From an uncultured Eubacteriales bacterium (GTDB lineage: Bacteria > Bacillota > Clostridia > Oscillospirales > Oscillospiraceae), in the NCBI GenBank assembly GCA_900319635.1, contig ONPF01000002.1, forward strand, positions 1 to 64,000: 64,000 bases of DNA. Direction: 5' to 3'. Shown in pieces: positions 14,869 to 23,760 of this stretch. The notes beneath the pieces are model-generated. The model saw only the letters and a program-made list of their open reading frames with translations. It searched no databases and was not told where the DNA came from. Positions within the stretch are counted from its first letter, which is position 1, and every line of letters starts with the position of its first letter. The translations under genes and the position numbers were made by a program.

Positions 14869-17800
14869 TTGTATCTGAAGGCTTTGGAGATCCAGGGTTT
14901 CAAGTCCTTTGCGGACAAGACCCGTCTCACATTTGAAAAAGACATCACCGCCATCGTCGGCCCCAACGGGTCGGGAAAATCGAATATTTCCGACGCCATC
15001 ATGTGGGTCATGGGCGAGCAGCGCAGCAAGGCCCTCCGCGGCTCGAAGATGGAGGACGTGATCTTCGGCGGAACGGAGAAGCGAAACCCACTCGGCTTTG
15101 CGCAGGTATCCCTGATCCTGGACAATTCCGCCCGCATCGTGGATGCGGACAGTCCGGAGATCGTGCTGACCCGCCGTTATTATCGCAGCGGCGAGAGCGA
15201 ATACTACATCAACCGCGAGCCGGTTCGCCTGAAGGACATCAACAGCCTGCTGATGGACACCGGCCTTGGACGGGACGGCTACTCCATCATCGGCCAGGGG
15301 CGCATTGCAGAGATCATCTCCAGCAAGTCCACCGACCGCCGGGAGGTCTTTGAGGAGGCGGCGGGCATCTCCCGCTATCGCTACCGGAAGGAAGAGGCGG
15401 AGCGGAAGCTGGAAAAGACGGAGGAAAACCTTCTCCGCATCCGGGACAAGATCGAGGAGCTGGAACTGCAGGTAGGCCCGCTGAAAACTCAGGCGGAGAC
15501 GGCGAAGCGATATCTGGTGCTGCGGGACGAGCTGCGGGTGATGGAGATCTCCGCATGGATGGCCACTCTGGACAAGCTGCACGCCCAGGCCGACGCGATC
15601 CGCCAGGAGTATGAACAGGCCCACGCCAGCCTGGAGCAGGCCAAGGCGGAGCTGGAGGCGCTGTATGCCTCCTCCGGCAACCTGACGGAGCGGATGCACC
15701 GGAAGGACATTGAGAGCGAACAGGCGCGGGAGCGCCTTTCCCAGACCGAGACGCTGGCCGCCGAGTGCGAGGCCAATATCGCGGTGCTGCGCGCCAATGT
15801 GCAGAGCAGCATGGAGAGCAAGGAGCGCCTGCTGCGGGATATCAGGGAGCAGGAGAGCAGACTGCAGGAGGTGCGCGGCGGCATCCGGGAGGCGGAAGAG
15901 CGCCTGGCCGCCATTGCCGAGGAGCGGAAGAGCCTGGAAGAGCAGACCGCCCAAAACAACAATGTGCTGGAGGGCTGCCGCCTGAAGCTCAAGAGCCGGG
16001 AGGAACGCTTTGCTCAGCTCTCCGAGCGGCTGAACGCCCTGGCGGTGGACGGGCGCAGTATGGACGGCCGCATCCGCATGCTGACAGAGATGCAGCAGGA
16101 CTATGAAGGCTACTCCCGGGCGGTGAAAACCGTGATGCGGGAGTTTGAGCGGGGCAATATCCGCGGCGTCCACGGCCCGGTGGCGAACCTGCTGCGGGCG
16201 GACGAGGAATGCGCCCTGGCCATCGAGACGGCGCTGGGCGCCGCAGCCCAGAATATCGTCATCGACAGCCAGAACGACGGCCGCCTTGCCATTGAAATGC
16301 TCAAGCGTACAGACGCAGGCCGGGCGACCTTCCTGCCGCTGGACACCATCCGCGGTACGCTGATGAACGACGCGCCGCAGCGCGATCCCGGCTTCGTGGG
16401 CATTGCCTCAGAGCTGGTGCGCTTTGATGCCAAATACGAACAAATCATTTTGAATCTTTTGGGGCGAACCGTCGTTGCCGAAACGCTGAGCGACGCAGTT
16501 CGGATGTCCAAAAACAGCGGCAACCGCCTGCGGATCGTGACCCTGGACGGGCAGATGATCCACGCCGGCGGCTCCATGACCGGCGGCAGCAGCGCCAAGA
16601 ATACGGGGATCCTCACCCGCGCCAACGAGCTGGATAAGCTGAAGAAGCAGCGCAGAAAGCTGGCGGAAAATGAGAAAACCTGCGCCGAGGAGCTGGATCG
16701 CGCCAAATCCGAGCTCGCCGGGCTGCGCTATCAAATGGATATGGCGCTGGAGGATCAGTCCGAGCTGCGCAGCAAGAGCTCTTCGCTGGATGCGGAGCAG
16801 CGCGCCCTGCAGAATACGGCGCACCAGTTCCAGCTCCTGCTGGAGAGCCTGACGGGGGACAGTGACTCCCGCCGCAGCGCGGTAGAGGCCGCCGAGCGGC
16901 AGATCGAGAGCTTTCGACAGCGAAAGACGGAGAAGGAAGCGCAGCTCTCTCAAATCCAGGAGAAGGCCGCCGGTATCCGGGAGGAACTTGCCGCCCTCAC
17001 CAGGAGCAAGCTGGAGCTGGAAGGAAAGCGGACGCGGACGGAGAAGGAGACCCAGACCCGCAACGCGGAAATCCTGGATCTGGAGCGGCAGGCCGCCCGG
17101 ATCGAACAGAAAAAGCTCTCCGCCGAAATGGAGGAGAAGCAGATCCTGGATAAGCTCTGGGAAAACTATGAGCTGAGCCACAGCGCGGCGAACGCATTGC
17201 GCCAGCCGGTGGAGAATCTGCAGAAGGCCAACAAGGCCATTGCGGACATGCGGCGGCAGATCAGCGCACTGGGCAATCCCAATCTGGGCGCTATCGAGGA
17301 GTATGAGCGGGTCAACACCCGATACGAATTCCTCAGCGGTCAGCGGGACGATGTGGAGAAGGCCAAGAAGGAGCTCACGGACATCATCTCCCAGATCACG
17401 GGGGAGATGACCGACCTGTTCCTGACCCGCTTTAAGGAGATCGACGAGTGCTTCCGCCAGACCTTCCTGGAGCTCTTTGGGGGAGGCAAGGCCGCCCTGC
17501 GGCTGGAGGACGAGAACAATGTGCTGGACTGCGGCATCGAGATCAAGGTGCAGCCGCCGGGCAAGGCGCTCTCCAACATCAGCCTGCTCTCCGGCGGCGA
17601 GATGGCCTTCGTTGCCATCGCCCTGTACTTTGCGATTTTGAAGGTGCGGCCCACGCCCTTCTGTGTCATGGACGAGATCGAGGCCGCCCTGGACGAGGCC
17701 AACGTCTCCCGCTTTGCGGATTACATGCGCCGCATGTCGGACAAGACCCAGTTTCTGGTCATCACCCACCGCCGCGGCACCATGGAAGAGGCGGACATGC

Positions 17801-17886
17801 TCTATGGCGTCACCATGCAGGAGAAAGGTGTTTCCACCGTGGTGGAGCTGGATCTGGAGAGCGCCAAAAAGACTGTGGAGGAATAA
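14869..17886 (+). CDS. smc: Chromosome segregation ATPase SMC (short-armed)
   Basis: The 1005-residue protein has the full SMC layout: N-terminal head with Walker A GPNGSGKSN and Q-loop, coiled-coil arm (about 165-420), hinge (about 425-575, with HAGGSMTGGSS), returning coil (about 580-855), and C-terminal head with LLSGGEMAFVAIALYFA and Walker B CVMDEIEAALDEANVS. Bacterial SMCs usually have about 1180 residues, so both arms look shortened. The signature has Met where Lys/Arg is usual (LSGGEM). The start is TTG with AGAGG about 8 nt upstream. ftsY follows after 3 nt. Confidence 0.95.
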   Translation: MYLKALEIQGFKSFADKTRLTFEKDITAIVGPNGSGKSNISDAIMWVMGEQRSKALRGSKMEDVIFGGTEKRNPLGFAQVSLILDNSARIVDADSPEIVLTRRYYRSGESEYYINREPVRLKDINSLLMDTGLGRDGYSIIGQGRIAEIISSKSTDRREVFEEAAGISRYRYRKEEAERKLEKTEENLLRIRDKIEELELQVGPLKTQAETAKRYLVLRDELRVMEISAWMATLDKLHAQADAIRQEYEQAHASLEQAKAELEALYASSGNLTERMHRKDIESEQARERLSQTETLAAECEANIAVLRANVQSSMESKERLLRDIREQESRLQEVRGGIREAEERLAAIAEERKSLEEQTAQNNNVLEGCRLKLKSREERFAQLSERLNALAVDGRSMDGRIRMLTEMQQDYEGYSRAVKTVMREFERGNIRGVHGPVANLLRADEECALAIETALGAAAQNIVIDSQNDGRLAIEMLKRTDAGRATFLPLDTIRGTLMNDAPQRDPGFVGIASELVRFDAKYEQIILNLLGRTVVAETLSDAVRMSKNSGNRLRIVTLDGQMIHAGGSMTGGSSAKNTGILTRANELDKLKKQRRKLAENEKTCAEELDRAKSELAGLRYQMDMALEDQSELRSKSSSLDAEQRALQNTAHQFQLLLESLTGDSDSRRSAVEAAERQIESFRQRKTEKEAQLSQIQEKAAGIREELAALTRSKLELEGKRTRTEKETQTRNAEILDLERQAARIEQKKLSAEMEEKQILDKLWENYELSHSAANALRQPVENLQKANKAIADMRRQISALGNPNLGAIEEYERVNTRYEFLSGQRDDVEKAKKELTDIISQITGEMTDLFLTRFKEIDECFRQTFLELFGGGKAALRLEDENNVLDCGIEIKVQPPGKALSNISLLSGGEMAFVAIALYFAILKVRPTPFCVMDEIEAALDEANVSRFADYMRRMSDKTQFLVITHRRGTMEEADMLYGVTMQEKGVSTVVELDLESAKKTVEE

Positions 17887-17889
17887 ACA

Positions 17890-18798
17890 ATGGGACTTTT
17901 TGACAAAATGTTTTCGGGACTGACGAAGACCCGCAAGAATATGGTGGAGCTGGAGGAGCTGTTTCAGGACTACGCGCCGGACAGCGAACAGTTCTATGAG
18001 GATTTGGAAGAGCTGCTGGTGATGGCCGATGTGGGCGCCGAGACGGCAAAGCAGGTGGATTACCTGATGCACAAGGCCACCTGGGTGGAGCGCTACCGGA
18101 AGGGCTACGAGGCCAGAGAGGGGCTGATCCGCGTGCTGACCAAGCTCCTGGATGTGGGGGACAGTTCCCTGAAACTGGATACCAAGCCCTCCGTGATCCT
18201 GATGGTGGGTGTGAACGGCGTGGGCAAGACCACCACCATCGGAAAGCTGGCCCATCAGCTGCAGGAGCAAGGGAAAAAGGTGCTGCTCATCGCGGGGGAC
18301 ACCTTCCGCGCCGCCGCTGCCGAGCAGCTTGGCATCTGGGCGGAGCGCTCCGGCGCCGACTTCGTGCGGCATGAGGAGGGGAGCGACCCCGGCGCGGTGG
18401 TCTATGACGGCATCTGTGCCGCCAAGGCCCGCGGCGCCGACGTGATCATCATTGACACGGCGGGAAGACTGCACAACAAGCAGAATCTGATGAACGAGCT
18501 GGCGAAGATCAGCCGTATCATTGGCCGCGAGCTGCCGGAGGCGGACGTGGAGACCCTGATGGTGCTGGACGCCACCACCGGACAGAACGGCCTCATTCAG
18601 GCCAAGCAGTTTCTGGAGACCTCCGGCCTCACCGGCATCGTGCTGACAAAGCTGGACGGCACAGCCAAGGGCGGCATCGTGTTTGCCATCGCAAACGAGC
18701 TGAAGCTGCCGGTAAAATTCGTGGGCGTGGGCGAAGGGATCGACGATCTGATCCCCTTCGACCCGAAGAACTATGTGACGGCGCTGTTCAAGCAGTAA
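17890..18798 (+). CDS. ftsY: Signal recognition particle receptor FtsY
   Basis: The 302-residue GTPase docks SRP-ribosome complexes at the membrane. It has a short N domain (1-90) and an NG GTPase domain with G1 GVNGVGKTTTIGKL, DTFRAAAAEQL, G3 DTAGRLHNK, G4 TKLDGTAKGG and the C-terminal GVGEGIDDL. The acidic A domain found in E. coli is absent, as in many Firmicutes. The smc-ftsY order is conserved. Confidence 0.97.
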   Translation: MGLFDKMFSGLTKTRKNMVELEELFQDYAPDSEQFYEDLEELLVMADVGAETAKQVDYLMHKATWVERYRKGYEAREGLIRVLTKLLDVGDSSLKLDTKPSVILMVGVNGVGKTTTIGKLAHQLQEQGKKVLLIAGDTFRAAAAEQLGIWAERSGADFVRHEEGSDPGAVVYDGICAAKARGADVIIIDTAGRLHNKQNLMNELAKISRIIGRELPEADVETLMVLDATTGQNGLIQAKQFLETSGLTGIVLTKLDGTAKGGIVFAIANELKLPVKFVGVGEGIDDLIPFDPKNYVTALFKQ

Positions 18799-18807
18799 GG
18801 AGAGAAA

Positions 18808-19116
18808 ATGGCAATATCCAGTAAACAGAGAGCTCAGCTGCGCGGTCTCGCCATGAGCGAGGACACCATCGTACAGGTGGGCAAGGGCGGCATCACGGAG
18901 AACGTGATCGCCTCCGTGAACGCTGCGCTGAAGGCCAGAGAGCTGGTCAAGGGTCGCGTGCTTGAGACCTGCGAGTACAGCCCCCGGGAGGTGCTGGACG
19001 CGCTGTGCGAGGCCTGCGAGGCGGAGCCGGTGCAGGTCATCGGCACCAAGTTTGTGATCTTTAAGCGGAACCACGCCGATCCGAAGATCGAGCTGGTGAA
19101 GAATAAGAAAAAATGA
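18808..19116 (+). CDS. yhbY: YhbY/YqeI-family CRM-domain RNA-binding protein
   Basis: The 102-residue protein is a single CRM domain (residues 5-90), with the GKGGITENVIASVNAAL loop and a hydrophobic C-terminal strand (VIGTKFVIFKR). Family members bind pre-50S ribosomal subunits. The gene overlaps the following nadD-yqeK gene by 4 nt, reproducing the B. subtilis yqeI-nadD-yqeK-rsfS order. Confidence 0.92.
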   Translation: MAISSKQRAQLRGLAMSEDTIVQVGKGGITENVIASVNAALKARELVKGRVLETCEYSPREVLDALCEACEAEPVQVIGTKFVIFKRNHADPKIELVKNKKK

Positions 19117-20294
19117 GCGTGCTGCTCTACGGCGGCGGCTTTAACCCGCCGCATCTCGGGCACCTTGCGGCGCTGAAGCGCGCGGTGGAGGCGCTGCGGC
19201 CGGAGCGGGTCTTCCTGATCCCGGACGGTACGCCGCCCCATAAGCCTCTCCCGCCGGAGACCCCTTCGGCGGAGGAACGATTGGCGCTGGTCCATCTGGC
19301 TTTTCGGGAGCTCCCGGAGGCACAGGTGCAGGAGCTTGCGCTCCGGCGCGAAGGTGTCTGCTACATGGCCGATACGCTGCAGGCGCTGCGGGAGAGCTAC
19401 CCCGGCGAGGACTGGATCCTGCTGCTGGGAGCGGATATGCTGCTGTGCCTGGATCAATGGCACAAAGCGGAGGAGATCCTGCGCTCCTGTACCGTCGCGG
19501 CGCTCTGCCGCCGGGACGGGGAGCGGGAGGCGCTTTCCCAAAAAGCGGAGGAGCTGCGCAGCCGCTTCGGCGCTACAATTGTTCTTTTGGAGCATGAGCC
19601 GCTTCCCATCAGCTCTTCTCAGATCCGCAGCCTTCTGCCCTTGCGTGAGGGACGGGAGCTGCTGGACGGGGAGGTCTACCGGGAGATCATCCGCCGCAGG
19701 CTCTACGGTGCGAAGCCGGAGCTTCGATGGCTGCGGGAGCAGGTCTATGCCATGCTCAAGCCCAAGCGGATCCCCCATGTGGCGGGCTGCGAGGAGATGG
19801 CCTGCCATCTGGCGAAGCGCTGGGGGCTCGACCCGGACACGGCGGCGGAGGCGGGGATCCTCCACGACATGACCAAGTATTGGTCGGATAAGGAGCAGCT
19901 TGCCTACTGTCGGCAGAAGGGAATCCGGCTGGACGAGGCGGAGCGGGCAAACCCGCTGCTCTACCATGCGAGAACCGGCGCGGTGGCCGCCGGGGAGCTC
20001 TTCGGCGCAAGCAATGAGATCTGCGAGGCTATCCGCTGGCATACCACCGGAAAGCCCGGAATGAACGAGCTGGAAAAGATCCTGTATCTGGCGGATAAGA
20101 TCGAAAAGACCCGGGACTATCCCGGCGTGGAGCGGATCCGCGCTCTGGCGGAACGGGATCTTGACGCCGCCATGGCGGAATCTCTCCGCGGAACGGTGGA
20201 GAATATCCGCGAAAGACATTTGGACGTATATCATGATACGCTGGAGGCCTACGACTATTTCGCCTCCCGCGCAGACGATAATAAGGAGGAATAA
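19113..20294 (+). CDS. nadD: Fusion: nicotinate-nucleotide adenylyltransferase (NadD) + YqeK HD-domain hydrolase
   Basis: The 393-residue protein joins two enzymes that are separate neighbouring genes in Bacillus. Residues 1-195 are NadD, with GGGFNPPHLGHL (nucleotidyl-transferase motif) and the C-terminal ISSSQIRSLL; it makes NaAD from NaMN and ATP. Residues about 205-393 are a YqeK-type HD domain, with a first His near residue 222, the HD pair in AGILHDMTKYW near residue 251, and later HARTGAVAAGELFG. YqeK proteins hydrolyse diadenosine tetraphosphate. No stop or frameshift separates the parts. rsfS follows after 2 nt. Confidence 0.93.
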   Translation: MSVLLYGGGFNPPHLGHLAALKRAVEALRPERVFLIPDGTPPHKPLPPETPSAEERLALVHLAFRELPEAQVQELALRREGVCYMADTLQALRESYPGEDWILLLGADMLLCLDQWHKAEEILRSCTVAALCRRDGEREALSQKAEELRSRFGATIVLLEHEPLPISSSQIRSLLPLREGRELLDGEVYREIIRRRLYGAKPELRWLREQVYAMLKPKRIPHVAGCEEMACHLAKRWGLDPDTAAEAGILHDMTKYWSDKEQLAYCRQKGIRLDEAERANPLLYHARTGAVAAGELFGASNEICEAIRWHTTGKPGMNELEKILYLADKIEKTRDYPGVERIRALAERDLDAAMAESLRGTVENIRERHLDVYHDTLEAYDYFASRADDNKEE

Positions 20295-20296
20295 AC

Positions 20297-20674
20297 ATGT
20301 TAACTCCCGCTGAAATTGTTGCGATTGCCGCAAAAGCCCTGGAAAACAAGAAGGCGCGCGACGTGAAGGTGCTCAAGACCGCGGAGCAGACGGTGCTGGC
20401 CGACTACTTCGTGATCTGCAACGGCACCTCCTCCACCCACATCAAGGCGCTGGTGGATGAGGTGGACAAGGAGCTTTCCGAGGCCGGGGAGCCCCCCATC
20501 CGCCGGGAAGGTCTGCGCTCGGACATCTGGGTGCTGATGGATTTCGGCTGCGTGATCGTCCATGTGTTCACGGATGAGGCACGCAAGTTCTACAATCTGG
20601 AGCGTCTCTGGAGCGATTCTGAGGAGATCGACCCCGCCACGCTGCCGCTGCCCCCGCTGCCGGAGGAAGAATAA
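20297..20674 (+). CDS. rsfS: Ribosomal silencing factor RsfS
   Basis: The 125-residue protein matches the RsfS/Iojap family, with [20 protein letters not shown], the [14 protein letters not shown] strand pair, and a C-terminal [10 protein letters not shown]. The family binds uL14 on the 50S subunit and blocks subunit joining when nutrients are low. It lies 2 nt after nadD-yqeK and 19 nt before leuS. Confidence 0.96.
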   Translation: MLTPAEIVAIAAKALENKKARDVKVLKTAEQTVLADYFVICNGTSSTHIKALVDEVDKELSEAGEPPIRREGLRSDIWVLMDFGCVIVHVFTDEARKFYNLERLWSDSEEIDPATLPLPPLPEEE

Positions 20675-20693
20675 TCAGAAGAGGATAATCAGT

Positions 20694-23201
20694 ATGAAGT
20701 ACGATTTTACCGCCATTGAGAAAAAATGGCAGGATCGCTGGGAAGAGACGAAACCCTACGCCGCCGTCACCGGCAGCGACAAGCCAAAGTTTTACGGGCT
20801 CATTGAGTTTCCGTACCCCAGCGCCGCCGGGCTCCATGTGGGGCACCCACGTCCTTTTACCGCGCTGGATATTGTGACGCGGAAAAAGCGCATGGAGGGC
20901 TACAACGTCCTGTTCCCCATCGGGTATGACGCCTTCGGCCTGCCAACGGAGAACTTTGCCATCAAGAACCATGTCCACCCGGCCATCGTCACCCGACAGA
21001 ACATCCAGAACTTTACCCGGCAGCTCAAAATGCTGGGCTACGGCTTCGACTGGGATCGGGTGGTGGACACCACCGACCCCAAGTACTACAAGTGGACCCA
21101 GTGGATCTTCCTGCAGATGTTCAAGAAGGGCCTGGCCTACAAGACCACTATGCCCGTGAACTGGTGCACCAGCTGTAAATGCGTCCTGGCCAACGAAGAA
21201 GTGGTGGAGGGCGTGTGCGAGCGCTGCGGCAGCGAGGTCGTGCGGCGGGAGAAGAGCCAGTGGATGCTGGCCATCACCAAGTACGCCCAGCGCCTGGTGG
21301 ACGATATTGACGATCTGGACTTTATCGAGCGGGTCAAGACCCAGCAGAAGAACTGGATCGGCCGCTCCACCGGCGCGGAGGTCACCTTCCACACCACCGC
21401 CGGGGACGATGTGGTGGTCTACACCACCCGGCCGGATACCCTCTTTGGCGCCACCTACATGGTGCTCTCCCCGGAGCATGCCTATGTGAAAAAGTGGCAG
21501 CCTAAGCTCTCTAACTGGGACGCTGTTGCCGCCTATGTGGACGAGGCCGCTCACAAGTCCGACTTCGAGCGGGCGGAGCTCAACAAGGAAAAGACCGGCG
21601 TCCGCCTGGAGGGCGTGCGCGCCATCAACCCGGTGAACGGCAAGGAGATCCCCATCTTCATCTCCGACTACGTCCTGGTGACCTACGGCACCGGCGCCAT
21701 CATGGCAGTTCCCGCCCACGACGACCGCGACTGGGAGTTTGCCCGCAAGTTCGGCTGCGAGATCATCGAGGTGGTCAAGGGCGGCAACATCGAAGAGGCC
21801 GCCTTCACCCTGAAGGACGACACCGGCATCATGGTCAACTCCGGCTTCCTGAACGGGCTGACTGTCCGCCAGGCCATCCCTGCCATGAAGAAGTGGCTTA
21901 CCGAGCAGGGCATCGGCGTGGAGAAGGTGAACTTCAAGCTGCGCGACTGGGTCTTCTCCCGTCAGCGCTATTGGGGTGAGCCCATCCCCCTGGTGAACTG
22001 CCCCAAGTGCGGCTGGGTGCCTGTCCCCGAGGAGCAGCTTCCCGTGCTGCTGCCCCAGGTGGACTCCTATGAGCTCACCGACGACGGCGAGTCGCCCCTC
22101 TCCAAGATGACCGACTGGGTCAACACCACCTGCCCCTGCTGCGGCGGTCCCGCCAAACGGGAAACGGATACCATGCCCCAGTGGGCCGGCTCCAGCTGGT
22201 ACTTCCTGCGCTACATGGATCCCCACAACGACAAGGAGCTGGTCTCCAAGGAGGCCGAGGAGTATTGGGGGCCCGTGGACTGGTATAACGGCGGTATGGA
22301 GCACACCACGCTCCACCTGCTCTACAGCCGCTTCTGGCACAAGTTCCTGTATGACATCGGTGTGGTGCACACGCCGGAGCCCTATGCCAAGCGCACCTCC
22401 CACGGCATGATCCTGGGCCGCAACCCCCACTATGTGGGCTTTGCCGAGACCGAGGAGGAGAAGCAGGCGCTGATCGCAAAATACGGCAGTCAGGCCCAGC
22501 GCCCGGCGGTGAAGATGTCCAAGTCCCTGGGGAACGTGGTGAATCCCGACGATGTGGTGAAGGCCTACGGCGCGGACACCATGCGCGTGTACATCATGTT
22601 CATCGGCGACTTTGAGAAGACCGCCACCTGGTCGGACGACGCGGTGAAGGGCTCCAAGCGCTTCCTGGATCGCTGCTGGAATCTGATGGAGCAGGCGAAG
22701 GACGAGTTTGCCGTCACCCCGAAGAACGAGAGCATCATTCACAAGACCATCAAAAAGGTCAGTGAGGATATCGAGAGCCTGAAGCTCAACACCGCCATTG
22801 CCGCCCTCATGACCATGGTCAACGAGTTCTACTCGAACGGCGTCACCAAGGGCGATCTGGAGTATCTGATCCTGCTGCTCAGCCCCTTCGCGCCCCATAT
22901 TTCCGAGGAAATGTGGGAGCTGCTGGGCTTTGCCGAAAAGTACGGCAAGATGGCCATGCAGATGCCCTGGCCGAAGTATGACGAGGCCAAGACCCGGGAT
23001 GCGGAGAAAGAGATGGCCGTGCAGGTCAACGGCAAGCTGCGCGCCACGGTGATCGTCCCCGCCGACGCAGACGATGCGACTGTGATCGCCGCCGCCTGCG
23101 CCGAGGAGAAGATCCAGCGGCAGATGCAGGGAATGCAGCTTGTGAAGACGATCGTTGTCAAGAACAAGCTGGTGAACCTGATCCTGAAGCCTGCAAAGTG
23201 A
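20694..23201 (+). CDS. leuS: Leucyl-tRNA synthetase
   Basis: The 835-residue class I synthetase charges tRNA-Leu. It shows the HIGH-type motif (GLHVGHPRP) near residue 45, an inserted CP1 editing domain with [14 protein letters not shown], the KMSKS loop ([15 protein letters not shown]) near residue 607, and a C-terminal anticodon-binding region. ATG 20694 is chosen for its AGAGGA site and the conserved N-terminus [12 protein letters not shown]; the frame is open further upstream but overlaps rsfS. It ends the operon before the rpsU promoter. Confidence 0.98.
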   Translation: MKYDFTAIEKKWQDRWEETKPYAAVTGSDKPKFYGLIEFPYPSAAGLHVGHPRPFTALDIVTRKKRMEGYNVLFPIGYDAFGLPTENFAIKNHVHPAIVTRQNIQNFTRQLKMLGYGFDWDRVVDTTDPKYYKWTQWIFLQMFKKGLAYKTTMPVNWCTSCKCVLANEEVVEGVCERCGSEVVRREKSQWMLAITKYAQRLVDDIDDLDFIERVKTQQKNWIGRSTGAEVTFHTTAGDDVVVYTTRPDTLFGATYMVLSPEHAYVKKWQPKLSNWDAVAAYVDEAAHKSDFERAELNKEKTGVRLEGVRAINPVNGKEIPIFISDYVLVTYGTGAIMAVPAHDDRDWEFARKFGCEIIEVVKGGNIEEAAFTLKDDTGIMVNSGFLNGLTVRQAIPAMKKWLTEQGIGVEKVNFKLRDWVFSRQRYWGEPIPLVNCPKCGWVPVPEEQLPVLLPQVDSYELTDDGESPLSKMTDWVNTTCPCCGGPAKRETDTMPQWAGSSWYFLRYMDPHNDKELVSKEAEEYWGPVDWYNGGMEHTTLHLLYSRFWHKFLYDIGVVHTPEPYAKRTSHGMILGRNPHYVGFAETEEEKQALIAKYGSQAQRPAVKMSKSLGNVVNPDDVVKAYGADTMRVYIMFIGDFEKTATWSDDAVKGSKRFLDRCWNLMEQAKDEFAVTPKNESIIHKTIKKVSEDIESLKLNTAIAALMTMVNEFYSNGVTKGDLEYLILLLSPFAPHISEEMWELLGFAEKYGKMAMQMPWPKYDEAKTRDAEKEMAVQVNGKLRATVIVPADADDATVIAAACAEEKIQRQMQGMQLVKTIVVKNKLVNLILKPAK

Positions 23202-23230
23202 AGAAAATCCGGATCTGAAACAAGTAATTC

Positions 23231-23259
23231 TTGACAAAACCCGTAAATTACTTTATAAT
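23231..23259 (+). promoter_or_regulatory. Consensus promoter of rpsU
   Basis: TTGACA (23231-23236) and TATAAT (23254-23259) have a 17-bp spacer, a full sigma-A consensus. The leader is about 65 nt. Confidence 0.9.
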
Positions 23260-23330
23260 ACCGCTGTTACAAAGCCAATGCACTGTTGGCCCTTAAAGCG
23301 CCGCATGGCGTGTTGGAGGGAGGGAAATAC

Positions 23331-23516
23331 ATGTCTGAAATCTACGTCAAAGAGAACGAGTCTCTGGACAACGCTCTTAAGCGTTTCAAGCGCAGCTGCG
23401 CCAAGTCCGGCGTTCTGGCGGATCTGAGAAAGAAGGAGTACTATCAGAGCCCCAGCGTGAAGCGTCGCAAGAAATCTGAGGCCGCTCGCAAGAACAAGAA
23501 CAAGCGCTTCTATTGA
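23331..23516 (+). CDS. rpsU: 30S ribosomal protein bS21
   Basis: The 61-residue basic protein begins [20 protein letters not shown] and ends [17 protein letters not shown], matching bS21. The ATG at 23331 has a GGAGGGAGG site 7-8 nt upstream. It is transcribed alone from a consensus promoter and ends in a strong hairpin terminator. Confidence 0.97.
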   Translation: MSEIYVKENESLDNALKRFKRSCAKSGVLADLRKKEYYQSPSVKRRKKSEAARKNKNKRFY

Positions 23517-23525
23517 TGACATTCA

Positions 23526-23556
23526 AAAAGCCAGCACCGTTTCGGTGCTGGCTTTC
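23526..23556 (+). terminator. rpsU terminator
   Basis: AAAGCCAGCACCG and CGGTGCTGGCTTT form a 13-bp stem around a TTT loop. The same hairpin recurs at 23729-23759. Confidence 0.9.
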
Positions 23557-23580
23557 AATGTGTAGACAAACCCCAAAGCA

Positions 23581-23704
23581 TGTCATTGCGAGCCAGTGCT
23601 CACACTGGCGTGGCAATCCGTTCTTTTCTAAAAATGCTGAAAAACGGGACTTTTAGGATGCGGATTCCCACACCAGTGACGTCGGTCACTGGTTCGGAAT
23701 GACA
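23581..23704. repeat. REP/BIME-like inverted repeat element
   Basis: The left end TGTCATTGCGAGCCAGTG and the right end CACTGGTTCGGAATGACA are inverted relatives. Each arm contains its own hairpin (CCAGTG...CACTGG) followed by GGCAATCCG or its complement-like CGGATTCCC. The 124-bp element is non-coding. Its TGTCATTGCGAG end resembles widespread intergenic repeats of other bacteria. Confidence 0.75.
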
Positions 23705-23728
23705 GAATACCGACTTTGTCTAAAGTCT

Positions 23729-23759
23729 GAAAGCCAGCACCGTTTCGGTGCTGGCTTTC
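23729..23759 (-). terminator. Terminator of the deaminase-like gene (duplicate of the rpsU hairpin)
   Basis: The stem GAAAGCCAGCACCG / CGGTGCTGGCTTTC is identical to the rpsU terminator stem. It sits directly after the minus-strand stop at 23761. Confidence 0.8.
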
Positions 23760-23760
23760 A

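Noticed and set aside
20568..23237. 889-codon open frame on the minus strand opposite leuS
   Set aside because: It mirrors leuS, is His/Gly/Leu-rich with no known motif or ribosome site, and is a product of the codon bias in GC-rich DNA. leuS itself has all family motifs.
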